DNA of 20,428 bases. It comes from JADGHQ01 sp045805385. GTDB taxonomy: Bacteria > Actinomycetota > Thermoleophilia > Solirubrobacterales > Thermoleophilaceae. A program made the position numbers and the translations under genes. Where the stretch lies: the NCBI GenBank assembly GCA_045805385.1, contig JBJMLG010000093.1:1-20428 (forward strand). The letters are read 5' to 3'. The notes beneath the pieces are model-generated. The model was not told the origin of the DNA, did not search any database, and was given only the letters and a program-made list of their open reading frames with translations. Each line of letters begins with the position of its first letter. The stretch's first letter is position 1. Positions 7,900 to 16,750 of the stretch are shown one piece after another.

Positions 7900-8646
7900 C
7901 TACTCCTGCTCGAATGTGAGGCGGGAAAGGCCGAGGGTGATCTCGTCGCCCGGCTGCAGACTAGCCTGCTCTACCCGCCGACCGTTGACCTTTATTCCGT
8001 TGGTCGAGCCGAGGTCGCGCACGATCCAGCCCTCGCCTTGGTTGCGCAGCTCCGCGTGCTGGCGCGACACGTTCGGGTCGTCGAGCACGATGTCGCAGTC
8101 GCGGCTGCGGCCCATCACCACGCGCTCACCGCTCAGCACGGTGCGGCGGCCGGCGCCTACGAGCATCGCGCGGCCGCTGCCGCCCGGCGCGACGAGCTTG
8201 CGCGCCTCACGGTCCGGCGAGTAGACCATCGTGTGGCCGAAGTCGCCGGGCTCGGGCTCGCCTGCCTCGTCCTCCGGCGGCCTCACGAGCTGCGCCTGGA
8301 TACCGAACTCGCCGAGGCTCAGGCGCTCGTCGGTGCGGAAGTCCACCGTCGGCCTCGTGACGAGCGCGAAGTTCTCGTTGCGCGCGTGCTCGAGCAGGTA
8401 GTCGGAGAGCTCCTTGCGCAGCGCATCCTCGTAACCCGAGAACTGCTCCCGGTCGTCAGGCGACAGGAATACGCAGTACTCGTTGGGCACGTACGTGCGC
8501 GAGATGGAGACCGTCTGGTTCTCCTCCATCTCCTTCGCAAGCTTGCGGGCGAGTTCGACGGGCTGCACGCGCGATTTGAAGGCGCGGCTGAATGCTCCCT
8601 CGACCATCGCCTCGATCTTCTGCTCGAGGTTCCGGAGCACGCTCAT
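7900..8646 (-). CDS. fhaA: DUF3662 + FHA domain protein (FhaA-like)
   Basis: This is a cytoplasmic phosphothreonine reader that in mycobacteria binds phosphorylated MviN and helps control peptidoglycan synthesis (family knowledge). It has 248 residues. The N-terminal DUF3662 domain (about 1-120) is recognised by VLRNLEQKIEAMVEGAFSRA, RVQPVELARKLAKEME and YVPNEYCVFLSPDD. The C-terminal FHA domain (about 165-247) carries VMGRSRDCDIVLDDPNVSRQHAE and GSTNGIKVNG. It is about half the length of mycobacterial FhaA, because the linker between the two domains is only about 50 residues. ATG at 8646 overlaps the stop of the upstream kinase by 4 nt (ATGA). Confidence 0.94.
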   Translation of the reverse strand: MSVLRNLEQKIEAMVEGAFSRAFKSRVQPVELARKLAKEMEENQTVSISRTYVPNEYCVFLSPDDREQFSGYEDALRKELSDYLLEHARNENFALVTRPTVDFRTDERLSLGEFGIQAQLVRPPEDEAGEPEPGDFGHTMVYSPDREARKLVAPGGSGRAMLVGAGRRTVLSGERVVMGRSRDCDIVLDDPNVSRQHAELRNQGEGWIVRDLGSTNGIKVNGRRVEQASLQPGDEITLGLSRLTFEQE

Positions 8647-10463
8647 TCAGAGGGCCATCCTAGGGAAGAGTGGTGAGACTCTGGGGCGCTCCGATCGCCC
8701 CACACGCGGCTGAGCGCGATGGCCGCCGCCGCACCTACCAGCGAGCCGGCCACCGCCCCGCGCGCGGATGCCAGGCGCATGTGCGAGTCCATCACGTCGT
8801 CGAGCGCCCGAAGTGCGGCCACCAGACCGGCCGCCCAGATCGCGCCGAGGACGATGTCGGCAGTGAGGTTGCGTGCGCGCACGGCGAGCGGCACAAGTGC
8901 GGCGAGCAGGCAGAAGGCGAGCGCCGCAAGCAGGGCGGGCGAGCTGATCGCCGGCCACACCGCGTGCTCGGCCGCCCCGGTGAGGGAGCCGGCCCAGCCT
9001 GAGCGCGGCTCGGTTCCGTCGGCGGGCCCGAACAGGAGCGCCTTGCCGGTGAGCGCCTCCGCGCCCACGAGCCACACCACGCCGGCCGCGGCAAGAGCGG
9101 CGCGGCGGCGAAGGCGACCGCCGAAGCCGGCGAGAGCCGCAAACGCCGGTGCCAGCCCCACCGCTCCGAGCAGCGGCGCCAGCACGGGCACCGACCAGAG
9201 CAGCGGAGAGCGAGGCAGCAGGAGCGGCGTCGCTGCAAGCACCGGAGCGATCACGAGCGCGGTGCCGGGCTCACCCTCGCCGATGAGCCACCCGAGCAGC
9301 CCCGCCGCTCCGGCAAGCCAGCCGGCGCGCGGCAGGATCGCCACGGCCAGGGCGCAGCCGGCCGCCACCGCGGCCGGCGAGGCGGGGGCCGGCGGCCCGA
9401 GCAGCGCGAGCGCCGCCGCCATGAGTGCTCCGGCGGCCAGTCCTGCCGCGAGCCGCGCGGGCCAGGTGAGGCGCAGCGGCCGCTCGGCTCGCCGCAGACC
9501 GAAGCGCTCGATGTTCTCCGGCTCGACGAGGCCGCCCTCGTCGGAGAGCTCGCGCTCCGCCCGCTCGAGCTCGTCGCGCAGCAGCTCGAGCGGAGGGCGC
9601 CGATCGGGGTCGGGGTCGAGCGCGCTGTCGATCGTCGCGCACAGCTCAGGGGGGAGATCGCGGCGCCGCGAGGCGAGCGAAGGGACGCGCCTGCCGAGGC
9701 GACGGGCGGTGGCCGCGGGGCTCGCCGCTCGCACCGGATTGCGCCCGGCCCAGCCTTCGTACAGGGTGAGCGCCAGCGAATACACATCGGCCGCTTCGCT
9801 CACGCGCACGCCTTCCGCCTGCTCCGGCGCCATGTAGGCGAGCGTGCCCACCACGTCGCCGGTGTGCGTGATCGGCTCCACGTCGGCGAGGTGCGCCACG
9901 CCGAAGTCGGCGAGTTTTGCGAAGCCGGCACCGGCGGCCGGCTCGGCGAGGACCATGACGTTCTGCGGCTTCACGTCGCGGTGCACCACTCCACGCGAGT
10001 GCGCATGCGCGAGCGCCTCGCACAGCGCCGCGCCGATGTTGGCCACGTCGCGGTCGGAGAGCGCGCCCTCCCGCAGCAGCTCGGCGAACGTGCTCCCGTG
10101 CACCAGCTCCGACACGAGGTAGACGTGTTCCGCGTCGGAGGCGAGCTCGTAGAGGGCGACGATCCCGGGGTGATTCAGGCGGGCGGCCGCAGTCGCCTCG
10201 CGCTGGGCCCGCGGCGATCCCTCGTCGGCGTCCCCGCGCGGGATCACCTTCACGGCGACGTCGCGCTCGAGGCGCTCGTCGCGCGCAAGCCACACCGTGC
10301 CGAAGCCGCCGGCGCCGAGGCGGCGCTCCAGGCGGTAGCGCTCGAGCAGCAGCTCGCCACCGAAGCCGTCGGGGGCTGGCTCGCGGGCGAAGCCGCGCGT
10401 GGCCGCGTCCGGCATCGCGGCGGTGGTCGGCTCGAGCTCGTCGGTCGGCGGAGGGCGTTCCAT
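8643..10463 (-). CDS. Ser/Thr protein kinase with polytopic membrane C-terminal domain
   Basis: This is a Hanks-type kinase (about 42-305) fused to a large hydrophobic region. Kinase elements are LGAGGFGTVW, VAVKV (Lys72), HRDVKPQN (161-168), DFGVAHL (186-188) and MAPEQAEG. From about 336 to the end, some eight to ten Ala/Leu-rich segments look like membrane helices, with short Arg/Gly-rich loops; no known sensor domain is evident. It is the first gene of the cell-wall operon, in front of fhaA, where mycobacteria have no kinase. ATG 10463 was chosen because GC-rich third positions begin there; ATG 10523 would add 20 residues encoded by noticeably AT-richer codons. Neither start has a good ribosome binding site. 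A kinase fused to a multi-span membrane domain is known in actinobacteria, but its ligand here is unknown. Confidence 0.87.
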   Translation of the reverse strand: MERPPPTDELEPTTAAMPDAATRGFAREPAPDGFGGELLLERYRLERRLGAGGFGTVWLARDERLERDVAVKVIPRGDADEGSPRAQREATAAARLNHPGIVALYELASDAEHVYLVSELVHGSTFAELLREGALSDRDVANIGAALCEALAHAHSRGVVHRDVKPQNVMVLAEPAAGAGFAKLADFGVAHLADVEPITHTGDVVGTLAYMAPEQAEGVRVSEAADVYSLALTLYEGWAGRNPVRAASPAATARRLGRRVPSLASRRRDLPPELCATIDSALDPDPDRRPPLELLRDELERAERELSDEGGLVEPENIERFGLRRAERPLRLTWPARLAAGLAAGALMAAALALLGPPAPASPAAVAAGCALAVAILPRAGWLAGAAGLLGWLIGEGEPGTALVIAPVLAATPLLLPRSPLLWSVPVLAPLLGAVGLAPAFAALAGFGGRLRRRAALAAAGVVWLVGAEALTGKALLFGPADGTEPRSGWAGSLTGAAEHAVWPAISSPALLAALAFCLLAALVPLAVRARNLTADIVLGAIWAAGLVAALRALDDVMDSHMRLASARGAVAGSLVGAAAAIALSRVWGDRSAPESHHSSLGWPSE

Positions 10464-10570
10464 GTCGGCTTGTGATTCTGGCCGATGGCGGCGCTCCCTC
10501 CCTGCCGCCGCCTCGGGCTTCATACTGGCGTAACCCAGGTCAGATAGCCTGCCTCAGCTCCAGCCGTCTG

Positions 10571-10575
10571 AGGAG
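10571..10575 (+). promoter_or_regulatory. Ribosome binding site for the CARDB-like gene (decides a CTG start)
   Basis: AGGAG lies 8 nt before CTG 10584. No ATG, GTG or TTG sits at a usable distance, and the in-frame stop TGA at 10569-10571 immediately precedes it, so the open frame can begin only after this point. Confidence 0.6.
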
Positions 10576-10583
10576 CAGCGTCC

Positions 10584-11684
10584 CTGAACTTCCTGGAAGA
10601 ACGCGAAGAACGATCTAGCCGGAGCACCTCCGGGCGCCGCCCGCCCCGGCGCGGTTCGGGCGACGCGCAGACCGTTCGCACCCGGCGCCTGATCGCTCTC
10701 GGCGTCGGCATCCTGGTCTTGTTCCTCATCGGGCTTGGAATCAAGGGCTGCCTCGACGCGCGCAAGAAGCAGGCGTTCAAGGACTACGGGCGCGACGTGG
10801 CGGCGCTCCTCGGCGAGTCCGACCAGCAGAGCAAGGACCTCTTCGACCTGCTGCGCGGCACCCAGCAGACGTCCACGCCGGTCGACGTGCAGAGCGCGGT
10901 GAACGGCGCCCGCGTGCAGGCCGAGCAGCTCGTGGAGCGAGCCAAGGGAATCAGCCACCCCGGGGAGCTCTCCACCTCGCAGCGATATCTCGAGGAGACG
11001 CTGTCGTTCCGGCGCGACGGGTTAAGCGGCATCGCGCGGCTGCTACCGACCGCCCTCGGCGACCAGGGCCGCGCGGAGGCGGCCAACCAGATCGCGGGCC
11101 AGATGCGCGCGTTCGACGCCAGCGACGTGATCTACTCGCAGCGCTTCGTGCCGGAGTTCCAGCTTCAGCTCAAGAAGGAGGGGCTCGCCGGCCAAGTGAC
11201 CGTTCCGAAGAGCCAGTTCCTGCCGGACATCGAGTGGCTACGCCCGAACGTCGTGTCCGACCGCATCGCGCGGATACGCGGCGGCTCGTCGGCGAGTCAG
11301 CCGGCCACGCCCGGGCTGCACGGCACGGGCCTCGGCACCGTCGTCGTGAAGCCGGGGGGCCAGACGCTCTCGCCGGCCCAGGTCGCGGACATCCCGGTGA
11401 GCCCGAACATCTCGTTCGACGTGCAGGTGATCAACCAGGGCGAGAACAACGAGCAGAACGTCGCCGTCACGGTGAAGCTGAGCGGCCCCGGCAAGCCGAT
11501 CACCGTGACCGAGAAGCTGCCGCAGATCGCCCGAGGCGAGACCAAGACGGTGAACCTGCCGCTCGCCGCGACTCCGCCCACCGGCCAGCCGGTCACGATC
11601 AACGTGTCCGTGTCGCCCGTCCCGGGCGAGAAGAAGACGGACAACAACAAGGCGACCTTCAAGGCCGTCTTCACCTCCGGCTGA
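10584..11684 (+). CDS. Membrane-anchored protein with C-terminal CARDB-like domain
   Basis: The function is not known. Translation from CTG 10584 gives 366 residues. A charged cytoplasmic N-terminus (about 1-35, Arg-rich, opening NFLEEREER) leads into a transmembrane helix (about 36-54, LIALGVGILVLFLIGLGI). A helical extracellular region with many Gln, Glu and Ala follows (about 60-200). The C-terminal beta domain (about 245-365) has FDVQVINQGENNEQNVAVTV, LPQIARGETKTV, a VTINVSV strand and a final PGEKKTDNNKATF, the hallmark of CARDB-type Ig-like adhesion modules. A TTG at 10719 is in frame but falls inside the membrane helix and would destroy the anchor. The gene is divergent from the kinase operon by 120 bp and lies 31 nt upstream of the DUF4446 gene, so it probably heads a three-gene unit ending in pheA. 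Confidence 0.82.
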   Translation: MNFLEEREERSSRSTSGRRPPRRGSGDAQTVRTRRLIALGVGILVLFLIGLGIKGCLDARKKQAFKDYGRDVAALLGESDQQSKDLFDLLRGTQQTSTPVDVQSAVNGARVQAEQLVERAKGISHPGELSTSQRYLEETLSFRRDGLSGIARLLPTALGDQGRAEAANQIAGQMRAFDASDVIYSQRFVPEFQLQLKKEGLAGQVTVPKSQFLPDIEWLRPNVVSDRIARIRGGSSASQPATPGLHGTGLGTVVVKPGGQTLSPAQVADIPVSPNISFDVQVINQGENNEQNVAVTVKLSGPGKPITVTEKLPQIARGETKTVNLPLAATPPTGQPVTINVSVSPVPGEKKTDNNKATFKAVFTSG

Positions 11685-11715
11685 GCCGCCCTCGGGCCTT
11701 GTAGATTGAGGCGTC

Positions 11716-12222
11716 GTGGATGAGCTGACCTCAACTACGGGGATCGTCGCGCTGGCCGCGGCCGGGATTGCGGTGCTCACGCTGCTGTTCGCGGTGGTGC
11801 TTGCGCTGAAGCTTCGGCGCGTGCGCGCGGCGCAGCAGGCCGTGCTCGGCGACGGGCAGCGCGACCTCGTCGACCACGCCACCCGGCTCGAGCGTGGCTT
11901 CGTGGACCTGCGCGAATGGGTCGAGGAGGCGATGCACAGCCTCGACGCGCGGCTGGGCACAGCCGAGGAGCGAATCGACGGCTGCATCGCCTACAGCGCG
12001 CTGATCCGCTACGACGCCTACGGCGAGATGTCGGGGCGCCAGTCGAGCTCGATCGCGCTGCTCGACTCGCGGCGCTCGGGCGTCGTGCTGTCGTCGATCC
12101 TGCACCGCGAGCAGGCGCGCCTCTACGCGAAGCCGGTCCGCAACGGCGAGTCGGAGTTCGACCTCTCGCCCGAGGAGCTCGAGGCGATCGAGACCGCATT
12201 GAGCGCCGGCGCTCGCGCCTGA
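11716..12222 (+). CDS. DUF4446 family protein
   Basis: This is a small membrane-anchored protein of unknown function, 168 residues. An N-terminal transmembrane helix (about 9-32) leads into a short basic stretch and a probable coiled region (about 45-85). The conserved C-terminal DUF4446 block follows: ALIRYDAYGEMSGRQSSSIALLD, GVVLSSILHREQARLYAKPV and a final LSPEELEAIETAL. Length and motif order fit the family found in actinobacteria and firmicutes. The start is GTG at 11716 with a weak TTGAGG 4 nt upstream. It ends one base before the pheA start, so the two are probably translated together. The link to phenylalanine synthesis seems positional; no catalytic residues are apparent. Confidence 0.88.
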   Translation: MDELTSTTGIVALAAAGIAVLTLLFAVVLALKLRRVRAAQQAVLGDGQRDLVDHATRLERGFVDLREWVEEAMHSLDARLGTAEERIDGCIAYSALIRYDAYGEMSGRQSSSIALLDSRRSGVVLSSILHREQARLYAKPVRNGESEFDLSPEELEAIETALSAGARA

Positions 12223-12223
12223 C

Positions 12224-13060
12224 GTGCGCGTAGCGTTCCTAGGCCCGGCGGGCACCTACGCCGAGGAGGCGCTCCGGGTATCCGCGCCCGGCCTCGTCGA
12301 GGAGGTCTCCTACGCAAGCGTGTACGAGGCCGTGATGGCGGTGCAGAACGGCGAGGCGGAGCGCGCCGTCGTGCCGATCGAGAACTCCCTCGAGGGCTCC
12401 GTGAGCGCCACGCTCGACGTGCTCGCCGCCGAGGCGACCGATGTCCGCATCGCCGCCGAGGTGGACCTTGCGATCCATCACTGCCTGATCGCGCGCGACG
12501 GCACCTCGGTCGAGCGCGTCGAGCGCGTGCTGTCCCACCCGCAGGCGACCGCTCAGTGCGCGCGCTTCCTGCGCGAGCGCCTGCCGGATGCGGAACGCGC
12601 GAACACGCCGTCCACGGCTGAGGCGGTGCGGATGGTCGCGGCGGAACAGCATCCATGGGCCGCGCTCGGCTCGCGCTTCGCCGCGGACCTCTACGGCTGC
12701 CAGGTACTCGACGACCAGGTGGCCGATAGCGAGGACAACGTGACGCGCTTCGTCTGGCTCGCGCCGGAGTCCGAGCCGGGCGACCCGGAGGCGGCCAAGA
12801 CCTCGATCGTCTTCTGGGGCTTCAACGACCAGTCGCCGGGCGCGCTCGTGGACGTGCTGCGCGAGCTCGCCGACCGGGGCATCAACCTCACCAAGATCGA
12901 GTCGCGCCCGCGCCGCGTGAGGCTCGGGCATTACATGTTCTTCGCCGACCTCGACGGCGCCGAGAGCGACCCCGTGGTTCGAGAGGCGCTGGACAGGCTG
13001 CGGGCCCGGGTGGAGACCCTGCGCGTGCTCGGCTCCTACAGCGCTATCGCGCCTCGTTAG
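12224..13060 (+). CDS. pheA: Prephenate dehydratase
   Basis: This enzyme converts prephenate to phenylpyruvate in phenylalanine biosynthesis, in the cytoplasm. It has 278 residues, the size of a stand-alone monofunctional PheA. The catalytic PDT domain (about 1-182) shows FLGPAGTYAEEAL, VVPIENSLEGSV, LSHPQATAQC and the TRF motif (Thr174-Arg175-Phe176) needed for catalysis. The ACT regulatory domain (about 193-275) contains QSPGALVDVL and the ESRP motif (226-229) that binds phenylalanine, so feedback inhibition is expected. The start is GTG at 12224, one base after the DUF4446 stop, and the protein immediately gives the conserved MRVAFLGPAGT. A GC hairpin at 13071-13090 lies 10 nt after the stop. 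Confidence 0.96.
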   Translation: MRVAFLGPAGTYAEEALRVSAPGLVEEVSYASVYEAVMAVQNGEAERAVVPIENSLEGSVSATLDVLAAEATDVRIAAEVDLAIHHCLIARDGTSVERVERVLSHPQATAQCARFLRERLPDAERANTPSTAEAVRMVAAEQHPWAALGSRFAADLYGCQVLDDQVADSEDNVTRFVWLAPESEPGDPEAAKTSIVFWGFNDQSPGALVDVLRELADRGINLTKIESRPRRVRLGHYMFFADLDGAESDPVVREALDRLRARVETLRVLGSYSAIAPR

Positions 13061-13070
13061 GGACTCGTGA

Positions 13071-13090
13071 ACCGGCGCGGAAACGCCGGT
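13071..13090 (+). terminator. Hairpin after pheA, possible terminator
   Basis: A perfect 7-bp stem, ACCGGCG/CGCCGGT, encloses the loop CGGAAA. It begins 10 nt after the pheA stop. There is no T tract, so it may be a weak or Rho-assisted terminator. Its presence argues against the HNH gene starting at the GTG of 13067. Confidence 0.4.
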
Positions 13091-13099
13091 GTTGCCCAG

Positions 13100-13105
13100 T
13101 ACACT
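13100..13105 (+). promoter_or_regulatory. Candidate -10 element of the HNH gene
   Basis: TACACT fits the TANNNT -10 pattern of actinobacterial housekeeping promoters. It lies 9 nt upstream of GTG 13115, a distance that would place transcription start at or just before the codon (leaderless mRNA). No convincing -35 is visible. Confidence 0.3.
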
Positions 13106-13114
13106 CAGCCCAGG

Positions 13115-13732
13115 GTGGCGAACACAAGCACCGTCAGCGCGGCGCTCGTCGTAGAGGAGACGAGCGAACAACCTGGCCCAGTGGCCGTGCTGCCCGCTGA
13201 GCGGCTGGGCCAGCACGGAAGCAGCACCAGGAGCCGCGTCCTCGTCCTGAACGCCTCGTACGAGCCGATCAACGTCTGCACCGTGCGGCGCGCGACCGTG
13301 CTCGTGCTGAAGCGGCGGGCCGAGGTGGTCGAGGAGAGCGACTGGGCCCTCCACGCCGAGAGCTTCACGATGCAGCGACCGCTCGTGATCCGGCTCACCG
13401 CCTACGTGAAGATCCCGCGCGACGCCCACAGCCGCAAGATCACGCGGCGGGCCGTGTTCGCGCGCGACCGCTGGACCTGCCAGTACTGCGGGACCGAGCG
13501 CGGCTCGCTCACCGTCGACCACGTGGTGCCGCGATCGAAGGGCGGCGGGTCGGGCTGGGACAACATCGTGGCCTGCTGCGCGCCGTGCAATCGCCGCAAG
13601 GGCGACCGGCTGCCGAAGGACGCCAACATGCACCCGCGCCGGCAGCCGAAGGCGCCCCACTCGACGATCTTCGTCTACGTCGCGACGCCGAGCATCCCGG
13701 ACGCTTGGCATCCGTACCTGATCGCCGCCTGA
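13115..13732 (+). CDS. HNH endonuclease family protein
   Basis: The 205-residue protein contains a Zn-stabilised HNH module. CQYCG (Cys122, Cys125) and CCAPCN (Cys155, Cys158) supply four metal-binding cysteines, and between them lie DHVVPRSKGG (Asp135-His136) and the Asn in GWDNIVACC. The middle region RVLVLNASYEPINVCTVRRATVLVLK is the conserved N-terminal part of a widespread actinobacterial HNH family whose substrate is unclear. The start is uncertain. GTG 13115 is preferred because a hairpin and a TACACT box lie between pheA and this codon; GTG 13067 would add 16 residues and run through both. No ribosome binding site is visible at either. It is probably a separate transcription unit from pheA. 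A role in DNA repair or mobile-DNA defence would be guesswork. Confidence 0.85.
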   Translation: MANTSTVSAALVVEETSEQPGPVAVLPAERLGQHGSSTRSRVLVLNASYEPINVCTVRRATVLVLKRRAEVVEESDWALHAESFTMQRPLVIRLTAYVKIPRDAHSRKITRRAVFARDRWTCQYCGTERGSLTVDHVVPRSKGGGSGWDNIVACCAPCNRRKGDRLPKDANMHPRRQPKAPHSTIFVYVATPSIPDAWHPYLIAA

Positions 13733-13750
13733 CGGCACCGAACCATGATC

Positions 13751-13773
13751 GAGGTCGAACGCCCGTCGACCTC
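13751..13773 (+). terminator. Hairpin 1 downstream of the HNH gene
   Basis: Perfect 8-bp inverted repeat GAGGTCGA/TCGACCTC with a 7-nt loop, starting 18 nt after the HNH stop. No T run follows, so termination is only a possibility. Confidence 0.4.
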
Positions 13774-13785
13774 ATCTCGGTGCTC

Positions 13786-13810
13786 GCCGCTACGCGGCCC
13801 AAGTAGCGGC
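13786..13810 (+). terminator. Hairpin 2 downstream of the HNH gene
   Basis: Perfect 8-bp inverted repeat GCCGCTAC/GTAGCGGC with a 9-nt loop, 12 nt after hairpin 1. Together the two would insulate the HNH transcript from the element that follows. Confidence 0.4.
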
Positions 13811-13870
13811 ATTTGGCGCGTAGTGGCACTGGGTCTCCGCCTCCGCGTCTGCTTTCATATCGCGTACCAG

Positions 13871-13886
13871 GGAAAGGAGGTGGTCC
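13871..13886 (+). promoter_or_regulatory. Extended Shine-Dalgarno, complementary to the entire 16S rRNA 3' tail
   Basis: GGAAAGGAGGTGGTCC pairs with the universal 16S 3' end (GGAUCACCUCCUUUC) over 15 contiguous positions, one of them a G-U wobble. Ordinary sites in this window pair over 4-6. TTG 13891 lies 10 nt after GGAGG. Confidence 0.6.
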
Positions 13887-13890
13887 GAAC

Positions 13891-13935
13891 TTGTCAGACG
13901 GTAGTTTTGGGACCCTGGAGGTGCAGGGCCGCTAG
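13891..13935 (+). CDS. Putative 14-residue leader peptide
   Basis: TTG 13891 to TAG 13933-13935 encodes MSDGSFGTLEVQGR. It is proposed only because the longest Shine-Dalgarno match of the window sits directly upstream. Its codon use is less GC-rich than that of neighbouring genes (TCA, GGT, AGT, TTT), unlike a fragment of a normal gene here. No family is recognised. It could be a leader peptide that positions ribosomes on the RNA, or the ribosome-binding segment may act without translation. Confidence 0.35.
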   Translation: MSDGSFGTLEVQGR

Positions 13936-14080
13936 CACGCCGCTGGACCCGTCTTGCGGAGTCCACCCCGTGCACCGTCGGCAGGCATAGGCGAGAGGTT
14001 GGTCCCGCTCGCCCGGTTCTCGGTCACCCGGCCGCGAAGCCGCGAAAAACGTCGCCGATCAGGTTCAGCATTTCGAGAGA

Positions 14081-14102
14081 GGGCGCCCCTTCGGGGGCGC
14101 CC
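14081..14102. terminator. Strong bidirectional terminator between the 13.9-kb element and gyrA
   Basis: A perfect 9-bp stem, GGGCGCCCC/GGGGCGCCC, is closed by a TTCG tetraloop in the stable C(UUCG)G context. It sits 16 nt downstream of the gyrA stop and at the end of the rightward element, so it can serve both converging transcripts. GAGA before and TCTC after can extend the stem with a bulge. The T tracts are poor, as is common in actinobacteria. Confidence 0.75.
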
Positions 14103-14118
14103 TTCTCGTTGGGCGGTG

Positions 14119-16731
<2,613 letters not shown>

Positions 16732-16750
16732 CTAAGCCTTCACTTCCTTC

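Larger units (their letters stand above)
13868..14102 (+). ncRNA. Candidate structured small RNA / leader-peptide transcript in the HNH-gyrA gap
   Basis: Most of the 386-bp gap after the HNH gene is occupied by what looks like one independent transcript. In order it has an extended Shine-Dalgarno sequence (13871-13886), a 14-codon ORF (13891-13935), a hairpin CCCTG/CAGGG (13913-13928) with GAGGTG in the loop, a hairpin TGGACCCG/CGG-A-GTCCA (13944-13965), GGCGAG/CTCGCC (13990-14013), a tandem GCCGCGAA repeat (14031-14046), and a strong terminator (14081-14102). CATATC at 13856-13861 could be a -10, without a clear -35. It is not a tRNA, SRP RNA, RNase P RNA, 6S RNA or tmRNA that I recognise. 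The stem-loops are read directly; the idea of a single RNA is inference. Confidence 0.4.

Noticed and set aside
10464..10523. ATG 10523 as start of the first kinase
   Set aside because: The 20 extra codons have AT-rich third positions, unlike the gene body, and there is no ribosome binding site. It is not fully excluded.
12239..13738. A 499-codon open frame on the minus strand opposite pheA and the HNH gene
   Set aside because: It mirrors two genes with full catalytic motifs and crosses their boundary; composition (His/Arg/Ala/Gly/Val) is that of a GC-driven shadow.
13745..13990. An 81-codon frame in the HNH-gyrA gap starting at ATG 13745
   Set aside because: It runs through two perfect hairpins and the extended Shine-Dalgarno, has no ribosome binding site, and gives a Cys/Arg-rich sequence without a family. 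The non-coding interpretation fits better.
13800..14080. tRNA or another standard housekeeping RNA after gyrA
   Set aside because: Some actinobacteria have tRNA-Ile/Ala near gyrA, but no cloverleaf, T-loop GTTCRA pattern or CCA-ready acceptor stem is visible; no match to SRP, tmRNA, 6S or RNase P core motifs.
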